From positions 1-64,000 of the forward strand of contig NZ_AFXQ01000015.1 in the NCBI RefSeq assembly GCF_000224415.1: a stretch of DNA of 64,000 nt. The letters run 5' to 3'. The first letter of the stretch is position 1. The number at the start of each line of letters is the position of its first letter. The notes beneath the pieces were generated by a model. It was not told the origin of the DNA. It worked only from the letters and a program-made list of their open reading frames with translations, and did no database searches. Shown in pieces: positions 42,837 through 51,787 of this stretch. This DNA comes from Citricoccus sp. CH26A (GTDB taxonomy: Bacteria > Actinomycetota > Actinomycetes > Actinomycetales > Micrococcaceae). Made by a program: the position numbers and the translations under genes.

Positions 42837-44456
42837 TCAGTCGTTGAAGACCGTCTCGACGAACTTGGCCATCTCCCCGCGGGTGATGTCCCGGCTCGGG
42901 CGGAAGGTGCCGTCCGTGTAGCCGCGGGTGGCCCCGGTGGCGTACAGGTAGCTGATGGCCTCGAAGCGGCTGTACGTGGCCGGGATGTCCGTGAACGGGC
43001 TCCTGGACGGTGCGGTCCAGTCCTCGTCGGCGTGGTCGGCCAAGTAGATGAACTGGGCGGCCTCCACGCGGGAGACCGGCTTGCTGGGCTTGAAGGTGCC
43101 GTCGGCGTAGCCGGCGATGCCCATCGAGCGCAGCCAGGTGGCCGCCGCGTAGTGGGCCGAGGTGGGCTTCATGTCCGTGAACGGGCTGGTCTTCGGGGCG
43201 ACCCAGTAACGGCCCTCACGGGCGGTGAAGGGGTCCACGTGCTTCTCCCCGTAGGCGCGCATCAGGAACGTCGCCAGCTCGCCGCGGGTGATCTCGCGGG
43301 TCACGCCGAAGGCCCCGTTGGACTGGCCGGCAGAGATCCCCTCGCAACCCAGCCACTGGATGGACCCGAAGAACGCCCCTCCGGGCTTGACGTCCGTGAA
43401 GGACACCGGGCACAACTCCCCGTGGGCCACTGCGGCCCAGGGCCGGTCGAAGGACGCAGCGGGTTCGGCGAGCTCCACGGTGTCGGACAGGCGGTGGTAG
43501 TCCCCGTCGAGGTTGATGGTGGTCCGGGCGGTGACCTGCTCATCGAAGACACGGCCCGAGGTGTCCACGGCGTTGACGGTGAACCGCTCATCCTCAAACA
43601 GACCGCCGTCCAGGCGGGCCCGCACCACGCCCTGGGCGCAGGAGACCCGGCCATGGCGCCCGTTCTCGGTGCCCTCACCGGCGGAGGACGCCAGCCCGGT
43701 CACGTCACCGCAGGCATCGGCCGCGTCCAGGGTCAGCGACACGGATTCGGCCGGGCCCTCAGGAGTGTGCACGTACCAGTCCACATCCCCGTTCCAGAGC
43801 AGGTCCGGGCGCAGCTGCGGCTCATCCGCATCAAGGGTGTCTGGGCCACCGCGGCCCAGGGTGACCTTGTCGGTGAACCGGTTGCCGAACGCGTCGCTGG
43901 CCTCGAACGACTTCGTCAGGGACCGCTCGGCCCAGTAATACTGCGGGGCCTGGGCGGGCAACTCCAGCGTGCCGCAACCACCCTTGGAGGTGGCCGGGCC
44001 GGAGACCGGGTAGATGGAGATGACCGACTCCGTGATGGGCACCTCGGTCTCCAGGCCCGCGGCCAGGCTCTCTACCCGGAAGGTGTTCTTCCCGGCGGTG
44101 TCCTGGACGGTCAGCTCCCCGACATCCATGAACCGCTCACCGAGCTCTTCATAGTCGGCGATGGGCGTGGCCTCCAGGTAGATGTCCTCCACCCCCTTAC
44201 GGGCCGCAGCCCCGGGGGCCAGACAGAAGTCGACAGCCACCGTCAGGTGGTCATCCTCGGCCGTGAGCTTGTCCTCGACGATGGAGATGTCCTGGACGTA
44301 CCCGCCGTACGGGGCGATGGTCTCGGCCCCGGAGGCGGCATTGGCCGGGATCGCCGACAGCGATCCCGCCACCAGCACGGTGCCGAGCACCGCGGCCGTG
44401 GCCGCCCTCCTACTGGACGCGGGCGGTCGGGGTGCGGGCAATGACGTATGTGTCAA
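42837..44456 (-). CDS. Secreted protein with three C-terminal SLH domains
   Basis: A 539-residue exported protein. The signal peptide is RRAATAAVLGTVLVAGSLSA with AxA near residue 40. Residues 45-350 are an unrecognised beta-rich ectodomain (two possible Ig-like halves, paired Cys). Three SLH repeats follow at about 350-410, 420-480 and 485-539 (SFTDVKPGGAFFGSIQWLGC; SPFTDMKPTSAHYAAATWLR; SPFTDIPATYSRFEAISYLY). SLH domains bind pyruvylated wall polymers or act in wall-linked proteins of Micrococcaceae. Start TTG 44456 has AAAGGA seven bases upstream. No neighbour explains its job. Confidence 0.88.
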   Translation of the reverse strand: MTHTSLPAPRPPASSRRAATAAVLGTVLVAGSLSAIPANAASGAETIAPYGGYVQDISIVEDKLTAEDDHLTVAVDFCLAPGAAARKGVEDIYLEATPIADYEELGERFMDVGELTVQDTAGKNTFRVESLAAGLETEVPITESVISIYPVSGPATSKGGCGTLELPAQAPQYYWAERSLTKSFEASDAFGNRFTDKVTLGRGGPDTLDADEPQLRPDLLWNGDVDWYVHTPEGPAESVSLTLDAADACGDVTGLASSAGEGTENGRHGRVSCAQGVVRARLDGGLFEDERFTVNAVDTSGRVFDEQVTARTTINLDGDYHRLSDTVELAEPAASFDRPWAAVAHGELCPVSFTDVKPGGAFFGSIQWLGCEGISAGQSNGAFGVTREITRGELATFLMRAYGEKHVDPFTAREGRYWVAPKTSPFTDMKPTSAHYAAATWLRSMGIAGYADGTFKPSKPVSRVEAAQFIYLADHADEDWTAPSRSPFTDIPATYSRFEAISYLYATGATRGYTDGTFRPSRDITRGEMAKFVETVFND

Positions 44457-45270
44457 TGGAGGGTCCTTTCGTCAGGTGCGTGCGACAGCGATGGCGATGA
44501 CAGGAAGAACTGCCACTCATTTCCGGCACGGCGAGGACCTCACCCCAGGGGCCGCGAGGAGCAGCAGGCACACTCAAGCTATCCGTCGTTGTGTCGAAAA
44601 CCGCTCTTCACTAGGCCGAACGGTGATTCGGAACCGAACCGTGATCGAAACCTGCCCCCCGGGGCGCCATGGCCGTGAGAAGCGCAACCTCCGGTGTGTC
44701 CCTGGGGGAGAGGCAGTCAACGGGTTCGCGGCAGGGGATCGAGACCACCGGCGTCGTGGGACCTGTGCCCGTAGAGCATTCAACGCGCGTGTCACGGGAC
44801 TCCGGACGCAGATACATCACGCAGGCGACAGCCGCCCTGGATTATCCCGTTCATGGCCAGGTCCTGCACGGTGAGATCTCAACCTTCAGCAGTGCCTGAA
44901 ACTGCTTCGGGTCCACGGCACGGTATCCGGACCCGCCTGGGCCCCGGGACAACTCCTCACCGTGTACGTCGACCCCGTGAACCCCGAGCGTTTCGCCCTG
45001 GTCTGGGGTGGTGTCCGCAACGTGCGCGAGGCCCGGAAGCTCTGACGCCGAACCGCCACGCGAGGTAGCCACGCTCGGCCTCCGACCGCGGCGGCCACCC
45101 ACGAGTCAGCGGACCCAGTATGGAGAGAGACCATTCCGCCGACGGTCATCCGATGCCGACACGCAGCGATGCGGAACATGTGTTCCCCATCCCAGAGGAG
45201 GCTCGCGCGCGAAGCCTTCCAGTGAACTCCATTGCCCCGTGCCGTGGCATGCCCGTGGCCTGTTCCAGAG
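44457..45270. other. Intergenic region without a convincing gene
   Basis: No frame gives a recognisable intact protein. Near the middle, the plus-strand reading LRVHGTVSGPAWAPGQLLTV, continuing YVDPVNPERFALVWGG and ending at 45045, resembles the end of a small DUF3592-like membrane protein but has no start; it may be a remnant. The leader of the SLH gene lies at the left edge. I see no terminator or RNA. Confidence 0.5.
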
Positions 45271-46710
45271 CTAGGACGTGGTCCCTGCGTTATCGGGAAT
45301 GACGTTGTGGTTGAGGCGGAAGAGGTTCTCCGGGTCGTAGCGATTCTTCAGGGCCACCAGCCGCTCGTACTTGGCGGGTCCATAGGCCCGGCGTGCCGTT
45401 TCTGCCGCCTCCTCCGCTCCGGCTAGGGGTTCACCGATGAAGTTGACGTACTGTCCTGCGGCAGCAAAGGGCTGGAACCGGGCGTGGGCCGTCCGGGCGA
45501 ACACGCTGAGCCGCTGGTCCTCGGCCGGGTCGGTCCAGAAACCGGTGATCTCAACCCAGTACCTCGCCGAGCGATCGGGAAAGGCGGTCGCGTCGTCGGG
45601 GATCCGGCCGAAGACTCCGCCCATGGTGTAGATGCTGATCGCGGTCCCGAACCAGGTCAGCTCCGAGGCCACATCCACGAGCACGTCACGTGCTGTCTCG
45701 TCGAGTCCGGTGATGGGTTGGTTCTTCAAGTAGCTCCGGGAGCCCGGGGGCAACATCTCGTCCATCGCGGACTGCCAGACGGTCCAGGAGGTCGGGGAGG
45801 TCTCCTCCGCATCGGGGGCCACCGCCGACCGTAGGCGCTCGATCAACCCCCGGCCGGCGTCGTAGTCATCGGAGCCCCACACGCAGCCGACCATCATCCA
45901 GGGTTGCTCGCCCATGCCCAGCTCGGGCGGGAGCACAGTGAAGGTGATGCCTGCGTTCATCTCGTCGGGCAGCTCCTGGGCCCACCGGTCGAAGGCACGT
46001 AGGGCATCTCGCCAGCGCGCGGGCCTGTAGAAGAGGTTGGCGCACAGGACCTCTGCCGGCAGCGGGTGTGCCCGGAAGGTGAAGGACGACACCACGCCGA
46101 AGTTCCCGCCTCCACCGCGCAGGCCCCAGAACAGCTCCGGGTTCTCCTGCTCACTGGCATGCAGGTGCTCACCGCGGGCGGTGACCAGTTCGGCGGCGAC
46201 CAGGTTGTCCAGACTCAGCCCGTGGGTCCGGGTCAGCCAGCCGACCCCTCCGCCGAGGGTCAGCCCGGCGACTCCGGTCATGCTGACCTCCCCGAGCGGC
46301 ACGACCAACCCGTGGGCGGTGGTCACCCGGTCGACGTCCGACAATCTCGCCCCAGGTGCCACGGTCACCAACCGGCGTTCGACGTCTACCTCCACGCTCC
46401 GCAAGGCGCCCAGGTCCAGCACCAGACCGTCCTCGACCGTGCTGTGACCGGCGATGCTGTGCCCGCCCCCGCGCACGGCCAACGCCAGGCCGGTGCTCCG
46501 TGCCACCTCCAGCACTGGGCTGATGTCCTGCACGGCGCCTGCCCGGATGACGGCGCGTGGACGCCGATCGATCATCCCGTTCCATACCGCGCGAGCCTCG
46601 TCGTAGAGGGGGTCCCGCGGCTCGATCACCGAACCGACCAATCGTCTGCTCAGCTCCTGCAGGGCACGGCTCACGTCCTCCGTCCCACTGTTGTCCTGCG
46701 CTGTGTTCAT
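45271..46710 (-). CDS. FAD-linked oxidase of the berberine-bridge-like (BBE) family
   Basis: A 479-residue flavoprotein. The FAD domain (about 45-220) contains LALAVRGGGHSIAGHSTVED; the His of GGGHS is the usual 8-alpha-histidyl attachment site. LGGGVGWLTRTHGLSLDNLV follows, in which the second covalent attachment Cys of bicovalent members is missing. The C-terminal BBE segment ends YERLVALKNRYDPENLFRLN. Such enzymes oxidise sugars, phenols or alkaloid-like substrates. ATG 46710 gives MNTAQDNSGTEDVS; the frame continues upstream but there Arg-rich nonsense begins. No signal peptide; substrate unknown. Confidence 0.9.
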   Translation of the reverse strand: MNTAQDNSGTEDVSRALQELSRRLVGSVIEPRDPLYDEARAVWNGMIDRRPRAVIRAGAVQDISPVLEVARSTGLALAVRGGGHSIAGHSTVEDGLVLDLGALRSVEVDVERRLVTVAPGARLSDVDRVTTAHGLVVPLGEVSMTGVAGLTLGGGVGWLTRTHGLSLDNLVAAELVTARGEHLHASEQENPELFWGLRGGGGNFGVVSSFTFRAHPLPAEVLCANLFYRPARWRDALRAFDRWAQELPDEMNAGITFTVLPPELGMGEQPWMMVGCVWGSDDYDAGRGLIERLRSAVAPDAEETSPTSWTVWQSAMDEMLPPGSRSYLKNQPITGLDETARDVLVDVASELTWFGTAISIYTMGGVFGRIPDDATAFPDRSARYWVEITGFWTDPAEDQRLSVFARTAHARFQPFAAAGQYVNFIGEPLAGAEEAAETARRAYGPAKYERLVALKNRYDPENLFRLNHNVIPDNAGTTS

Positions 46711-47378
46711 CGGTCTGCTGCTTCCCTGCGTGAGTCGGGTTTCTGGTGATGGGATCAGTCTGTGGAGATCTGGTCGAGACCACCTCGCGATCCTGTGCGC
46801 GATGGCGCTGTGTTTTCCCCGGGGCCAATCCAGTGACGCTGTCCCACAGGGCGCTGCACTGGGACAGTTGGTAAGCGGGGGCTCCAGAATAGGAATCACC
46901 GACGGGCGCCGACAATAACCGCCCGACCGCCTGAGCCCGCCACGTTGTGCCCGACGGCTCGAACCGGATCTTCCGGGGTCACCATGCCGCCACCGAGGAC
47001 GCCTGCGCCTTCTAGAAGGCCTGGCGCCTCCTCCGCGCCGACTGATGATGGCGTCGTCAATAGGCGGCGGCCTATGACGCAACGACCAGGGGCAGAAACG
47101 CGCGGGACCACGTATGCGTTGAGTGGGATGGAGTAGTCGCTGTACTGATCTCAGTGCCTGACGAGTGCGGACCACCCTAGGGATGGGCGAGGGCCGAAAG
47201 TACTTTTAGGCCGTGAGGACAAGTGCCCATCCGGCCCAGCCCGGGGACGGTTGTGAATGACCGGAAGACGTCGTGGGAAGCGTGATAGATCGACGACGAA
47301 AATCACTATCACGCCAATTCATGCGTGCGCCCGGATCGGAGTATGAGCGGCTGCTAACACCGAATGGGAGCGGGACCG
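46711..47378. other. Intergenic region without a convincing gene
   Basis: A 668-base gap between a minus-strand and a plus-strand flavoprotein gene. No recognisable protein on either strand. Composition becomes less GC-rich towards the right edge, merging into the lower-GC oxidoreductase gene. Confidence 0.5.
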
Positions 47379-49148
47379 ATGACAGAACAAACCCTGCAGC
47401 CTGGATCGGTGCGCGACCCGAAGACGAATCCATCAACGGTGCGTCAGGTCTTACTCGCGTTCCCTGTTTCAACGGGAACTGTCTTCGGTCTTACTGGCTG
47501 CGCAGTCGAAGCGGGTGGCGTCGATGTTCCCAGTGAACCAGTGGCGTCCCTGATCTCGGTAGTCCGCTCCGATTTCGATGTCGTGGTTTTCGGTGGTTCA
47601 CCCTCTGGTGTCGCCGCCGCGGTCACTGCTGCGGAATGGGGCGAGAAGCACGGGCACCGAGTCGCGTTGATCAGCCAGTATCCAACCGTTGGCGGTGCCA
47701 TCTCCAACGGTCTTGGCGCGGCCGATATCGGGGGCAAGTCCGCGGTGACGGGCTACGCGGACCGCTTCTTCCAGGGGGTGAGGGATACCTATGATGACCC
47801 CGGAGCCTGGAACGTTGCTCCGAGCGATGCAGAGGAAATCTTTCGGGGGCACCTCAGCGATGCCGGGGTTGAGGTCTTCACGGACGAGACGCTGGAATCG
47901 GTAGCGAAAAGTGGCGAGCAGATCGACTGCGTTACCACCACCCGTTCGCAGTATTGTGGCCCGGTCTTCGTAGATGCGACCTACACCGGTGAACTGGCCG
48001 CCGCGGCTGGCACTCCCCACCGTCTGGGCTACGGCGACTGGTTCGACTACGACGAGCCACGCACAGAGCGTGTCTGGAAGGTCCTCTACGAGCTGGAACC
48101 TGAGGATGTGTCCGGTGCCGAGGCTGCGTTTGCGGAGAACCCCTACGTCACGACCGGTGTCCCGCCCTCCGACTCATGGGTTGAGGATGCCAGTGACGGC
48201 CGGATCTCGATGACCTATCGCCTGTGCGTGACGAAGGACGAGAACAACAGGGTTCCGTTTGCGAAGACTGACAACTACGAACGATACGCAGACGGGTGGC
48301 GGCGCTGGCAGGGCGGACTGGCATGGGGAGCCAAGCTCAATGGTCACGGCAGGATTACCGGTCCCGTCCAGATCGTCCCGACCCAGGATGGGAAGTGGGA
48401 CTTCAATAACGGACACGGATTCGTCAACGTCCCGGCGCCAGACGGGCTGTTCACGGGCGAACGCGACGCCGTATTCGATCAGCTGGAAGACTATCAGCGC
48501 AACTGGATGTGGTTCCTTCAGTATGAGACGCCAGAAAGCGTTCGTGAATCCATGGCCGGTTTCGGGTTGTGCGCGGACGAGTTCACAGACAACGAGAACT
48601 GGCCGTACGAGCCATACATCCGTGAGGGGCGGCGCATCGTAGGCGAAGAGACGCTGACGATGCACAACATCGACGACCCGGCGCAGCGGGTTGCCGATGA
48701 GAGCATCGCGATCGGCACCTATCACGTCGACAACAAGCCGAGCGAGTACCGCTACTGGGACGGTGTCATGTACCGTGACTGGGCTTCTTATGCGGCCGTT
48801 CCTTGGTACGAGGTGCCTCGCGGCGTGATCCACCCGGTCAACCTCGACAACCTGATGGTGACAGTGAATGTCTCGGCGAGTCCCCGCGCTCACGGATCGG
48901 TGCGTATGGAGCCGCAGTACATGGCCATGGGTGAGGCTGCGGGTGCGATCGCGTTCTCATCGCTGCTCACAGCGGTGCCACCGGTTGATGTTGACTGGCA
49001 TTCGATCGACTATGTGCTGCGCATGAAGGGCAACGTGCGCAAGCTGTCGCTTGTGTGCGAGGGCATGACGACGGCACGTCATCGCATGGCGGCGGGTCTC
49101 GACCCAGTGACGTGTGAACCAAGCGCACTTACGGGCAACGAAAGATGA
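47379..49148 (+). CDS. FAD-dependent oxidoreductase, lower GC, possible lipoprotein
   Basis: A 589-residue flavoprotein. After a 70-residue leader the Rossmann motif appears: FDVVVFGGSPSGVAAAVTAA, then GGAISNGLGAADIGG, pointing to the FAD_oxidored (PF12831-like) family. The C-terminus has NVSASPRAHGSVRMEPQYMA and MGEAAGAIA, typical of the family's closing FAD contact. The leader includes RQVLLAFPVSTGTVFGLTGC, which looks like a signal with lipobox Cys42, so an extracytoplasmic form is possible. Codon use has clearly more A/T at third positions than its neighbours, suggesting transfer. ATG 47379 has GGGAGCGGG upstream. Substrate unknown. Confidence 0.85.
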   Translation: MTEQTLQPGSVRDPKTNPSTVRQVLLAFPVSTGTVFGLTGCAVEAGGVDVPSEPVASLISVVRSDFDVVVFGGSPSGVAAAVTAAEWGEKHGHRVALISQYPTVGGAISNGLGAADIGGKSAVTGYADRFFQGVRDTYDDPGAWNVAPSDAEEIFRGHLSDAGVEVFTDETLESVAKSGEQIDCVTTTRSQYCGPVFVDATYTGELAAAAGTPHRLGYGDWFDYDEPRTERVWKVLYELEPEDVSGAEAAFAENPYVTTGVPPSDSWVEDASDGRISMTYRLCVTKDENNRVPFAKTDNYERYADGWRRWQGGLAWGAKLNGHGRITGPVQIVPTQDGKWDFNNGHGFVNVPAPDGLFTGERDAVFDQLEDYQRNWMWFLQYETPESVRESMAGFGLCADEFTDNENWPYEPYIREGRRIVGEETLTMHNIDDPAQRVADESIAIGTYHVDNKPSEYRYWDGVMYRDWASYAAVPWYEVPRGVIHPVNLDNLMVTVNVSASPRAHGSVRMEPQYMAMGEAAGAIAFSSLLTAVPPVDVDWHSIDYVLRMKGNVRKLSLVCEGMTTARHRMAAGLDPVTCEPSALTGNER

Positions 49149-49265
49149 CCGGAGACGCCGGCCGCCGAGGGCGGCGAACATGGCCACGCTGCAGTGACAG
49201 GCGCAGCCACAGCACTCCATGCGGGGATTCGGGCGTTTGGGTGCGTAGAACATGGTGCCGGTCAT
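48957..49265 (-). CDS. Possible small Cys-rich protein, antisense 3' half
   Basis: A 102-residue reading beginning MTGTMFYAPKRPNPRMECCG and continuing CACHCSVAMFAALGG, with six Cys and a His in a short cluster. Its ATG overlaps the stop of a 49-residue hydrophobic frame by four bases. The last 60 residues run antisense through the oxidoreductase gene and are basic and unstructured, which argues against the full length being real. Could be a metal-binding micro-protein, a degraded gene end, or chance. Confidence 0.2.
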   Translation of the reverse strand: MTGTMFYAPKRPNPRMECCGCACHCSVAMFAALGGRRLRSSFVARKCAWFTRHWVETRRHAMTCRRHALAHKRQLAHVALHAQHIVDRMPVNINRWHRCEQR

Positions 49266-49411
49266 GTGTGGGCAGGGCCGCCAGCGCAGATCAGTACCAT
49301 GGCGGGCACTGAGGCGGTGAAGTCACCGATGAGCATCAGGGTGGCGAGGTCCAGGACTACGTAGACCGGCATGCAGAGGAAGCGCGGGGCGTTGGTCCGT
49401 AACGGGCTCAT
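49262..49411 (-). CDS. Possible 49-residue hydrophobic small protein
   Basis: MSPLRTNAPRFLCMPVYVVL, continuing DLATLMLIGDFTASVPAMVL and ICAGGPAHT. One or two short hydrophobic helices; looks like a small membrane peptide. It overlaps the Cys-rich frame by ATGA. No strong ribosome binding site. The remaining bases 49412-49575 hold nothing recognisable. Confidence 0.25.
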   Translation of the reverse strand: MSPLRTNAPRFLCMPVYVVLDLATLMLIGDFTASVPAMVLICAGGPAHT

Positions 49412-49575
49412 CCGACGTGGGCGTGTATGCGCCTCCTGAAACCACCGGTCTCAAGCAGGAATCCGCTGACGGGCAGGCGCTGCACGCACGGTCTCGGGAG
49501 GTCTGGCGAACGGGCGCCGTGGGCCGTTCTTCAGCAGCAACGGGGCCCAAACGCGTCAGGACTCCCCTCGAACTA

Positions 49576-49615
49576 GTAAAGCAGTCTTTACGTCAAGCAC
49601 GCTTGTCTGTAAAGT
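49576..49615 (+). promoter_or_regulatory. Promoter with operator for the membrane protein/HTH pair
   Basis: TTTACG (49587-49592), 17-base spacer, TAAAGT (49610-49615). GTAAAG-CAGT-CTTTAC (49576-49591) is a perfect dyad overlapping the -35, and GTAAAG recurs at the -10. This suits autorepression by the HTH protein encoded downstream. Confidence 0.6.
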
Positions 49616-49658
49616 GAGCTTGACACAACGGGATGTGGACGAGGGAAGGGCTGACGGC

Positions 49659-50123
49659 ATGGATACCAACAGGACGACACGGAGCGTATGGGGGCGGGCA
49701 CGATGTGGGGGTAGTCCGACGACGTTGTTAGTTGTCGCGCTGATCGTCGGCGTCCTCATCTCCGCCGGTCTGGGCGGGCTCTTTCTGGTTCTGGGCACCG
49801 CCGAGAATCCCATGTTCGCCTTCTGGGTGGTCTTCGTCATCACCCTGCCGGTCAGTGCAGCGCTGGGCTGGGCAGTGTTGGTGGATCGCTCGACGCTGGC
49901 CGGGGCGCTCGACAAGCCCGAGGACTCGATCGAGTCGGCCTGGTATGACAAGGCGGCCAGCGGAGCGTTCGGGGACATTCTCCTCGTGGGGGGATTAGGC
50001 GCCGGGGGATTCGGCTTGGCGGGGATCGAAGGACCTTTGACCTGGGCGCTATCGGCACTGGTGGTCTTTGCCATGCTCGACATTGCGGTGCGTTACCTGT
50101 GGCTGAAGAGATCGGCACAGTAG
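49659..50123 (+). CDS. Four-helix membrane protein paired with an HTH regulator
   Basis: A 154-residue protein with four hydrophobic helices (LLVVALIVGVLISAGLGGLF; FWVVFVITLPVSAALGWAV; DILLVGGLGAGGFGLAG; WALSALVVFAMLDIAV) and the motif DSIESAWYDKAASGAFGD between helices two and three. ATG 49659 has GAGGGAAGGG about eight bases upstream; the open frame before it covers the promoter. The pair with a short XRE regulator is widespread in actinobacteria and Firmicutes, function unknown. The stop shares a base with the regulator start. Confidence 0.78.
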   Translation: MDTNRTTRSVWGRARCGGSPTTLLVVALIVGVLISAGLGGLFLVLGTAENPMFAFWVVFVITLPVSAALGWAVLVDRSTLAGALDKPEDSIESAWYDKAASGAFGDILLVGGLGAGGFGLAGIEGPLTWALSALVVFAMLDIAVRYLWLKRSAQ

Positions 50124-50329
50124 TGGAGAACACGCTTCCACAACACCGGCAGAGCCGTGGATGGTCCCAGCAGCGACTGGCTGACGAGCTCGGAGTCTCC
50201 CGACAGACCATCATCTCGATCGAGAAGGGCCGGTACGACCCGTCTTTACCGGTAGCGTTCCGGCTCGCGAACGTCTTCGAATGCACGATCGAGGACCTCT
50301 TCATTCCGCCGAAGGCGCCGGATTCGTGA
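50123..50329 (+). CDS. XRE-family HTH regulator (YozG-like)
   Basis: A 68-residue Cro/C1-type repressor: LPQHRQSRGWSQQRLADELG with the recognition helix VSRQTIISIEKGRYDPSLP, ending VFECTIEDLFIPPK, exactly the short YozG-like form. Start GTG 50123 is chosen because homologues begin MENTL or similar; GTG 50099 would add eight residues. GAAGAGAT lies about ten bases upstream. It is co-translated with the membrane protein and likely binds the GTAAAG dyad upstream of the pair. Confidence 0.88.
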   Translation: MENTLPQHRQSRGWSQQRLADELGVSRQTIISIEKGRYDPSLPVAFRLANVFECTIEDLFIPPKAPDS

Positions 50330-50489
50330 TGTCGCCCCCTCGCATCCCCATGGGGTGCGGGAGCCCGCATAACTGTCGCCCACCCGTTCAGGGCGGGCGG
50401 GTTGAATAGTCTGACGTCGCGGATCCCGGTCGGACCGGGATCCGCGACGGGGTCCGATGGTCATATGGTCGTTCCTTCACCCAGCGCGG

Positions 50490-51131
50490 TCAGCGCTTGA
50501 TGAAGACCTGGGTGGTGTACATGTACCCCTTGTTGTCCCTGGGGATTGCCCAGATACCGATCCCGGTGTGGGTGAAATCCGGGTTCAGGATGTTGGCGCG
50601 GTGCCCTGCGGAGTTCATCCATGCAGTCACCGCCTTGTGGGGGAACCCGTCTACGGCATAGGCCGGTTTGCCGTTCATCTGGCACCAGTTGTGGTAGATG
50701 TTCTCACCGTATGCGGAGAACGAGACGTTCTCGTCCTTGAGCCGGTCAGCGGGGCCCTTGCCGTTGATCACATGGCTGAAGATCCCAGTCCGGGCCATGT
50801 TCTGAGAGTGCTTGATGGCAGCATTGCTGACACCTTGGTCGACTTCGAGGGCCGCAAGCCCGTTTTGCGTCCGCTGCTCATTGACCAGGCGATGGATCTC
50901 CCACGCCATGGCGTTCCCGACGTCGCTCGGCGGGGACTGGGCGGTGCAACTGGCGGCCGCCGGCTGAGGGGCGGCAACCGGTCCTGGCGCACTACTCGCA
51001 GGCGCCACGCCGCTGGCGAGCAGGCCCCCCGCGATGACGACTGCAGCGACGCTGCGGTACATGGATACCCCGACCCGGTTGCGTGCACTCGGACGCGGGC
51101 ATGCCGGGTCGTGACGAGGTTGATGGGACAT
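50490..51131 (-). CDS. Secreted CAP/SCP-domain protein
   Basis: A 213-residue protein. After a signal peptide (SVAAVVIAGGLLASGVAPASSA) the CAP domain (about 85-213) shows RLVNEQRTQNGLAALEVDQ, IKHSQNMARTGIFSH, AYGENI and AVTAWMNSAGHRANILNPDF, including the His/Glu cavity residues. Bacterial CAP proteins are secreted, in part lipid-binding or wall-associated; the role is open. ATG 51131 has GAAAGAAG upstream; ATG 51062 would give a more compact signal peptide. Alone on the minus strand. Confidence 0.88.
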   Translation of the reverse strand: MSHQPRHDPACPRPSARNRVGVSMYRSVAAVVIAGGLLASGVAPASSAPGPVAAPQPAAASCTAQSPPSDVGNAMAWEIHRLVNEQRTQNGLAALEVDQGVSNAAIKHSQNMARTGIFSHVINGKGPADRLKDENVSFSAYGENIYHNWCQMNGKPAYAVDGFPHKAVTAWMNSAGHRANILNPDFTHTGIGIWAIPRDNKGYMYTTQVFIKR

Positions 51132-51787
51132 CTCGGTCTTCTTTCACGGGGCGACCGAAGACAGCACACATCGAGATGACCAGCGGCCTTATTGCCTGAG
51201 GCCGGGGGAGTGGAGGACTCGACTATCTGCTAACAGCAGTCTGGTCGGGGGCTGTCTCGCGATCACTAAAGGTTGCTGTGGAGACTCCAGATCCTGGATT
51301 CAACGTCCCCAGAACGGCCACTTACCCTAGTGGCCGACCGTCGGTGCAGCAATCACTTTAAGACGGTCCCCGGCGCCCCACAATGGTTCGGCGTCCTTCT
51401 CGGGAAGTCGCCGTCTAGTGGTCCAGGAAGGTGCAATGACGTGCGGGATTCACGCTGCGCGCGTTTAGAACCCCGCCCGAACACGAGGCTGCCGCTGACA
51501 CGGCTTGACCAGGGTGCACCGGAGGAGTCGATCTCGTCGGCGCCCGACGCTGGGTGAGAAGACGTCGAGATCGACCCCGACCGATGCGCCGTCCAGGCGT
51601 GGATCGTTACCCCTTGCTCTGGTGGCCGTCCGCGCCATAGATCACCCCGCTGGTCCTCGCAGATCGCTGTCCGGGCGGACACGCCCGACGAGCCAGTCCG
51701 GGATCGGTGGGGGATGCACCAGAGCGCCCTGGTCATAACGGTTCGAACCCCACCACGTCCACCCCGCTGGCCGGCAGAGTCCGGGGG
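51132..51787. other. Intergenic region without a convincing gene
   Basis: A 656-base gap. Neither strand has a recognisable protein. A GGTTCGAACC stretch near 51740 looks like a tRNA T-arm but the rest of a cloverleaf is absent. The promoter of the CAP-protein gene should lie at the left edge. Confidence 0.5.

Noticed and set aside
44851-45274. Several 60-90 residue frames on both strands
   Set aside because: No start with ribosome binding site, no family features, and mutually overlapping; only a faint DUF3592-like end was noted.
46896-47111. A 71-residue minus-strand frame with GGGMVTPEDPVRAVGHNVAG
   Set aside because: No ribosome binding site or recognisable family; too short to support.
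51730-51760. GGTTCGAACC resembling a tRNA T-arm
   Set aside because: The T-stem is only partly paired and no acceptor, D or anticodon arm can be built around it.
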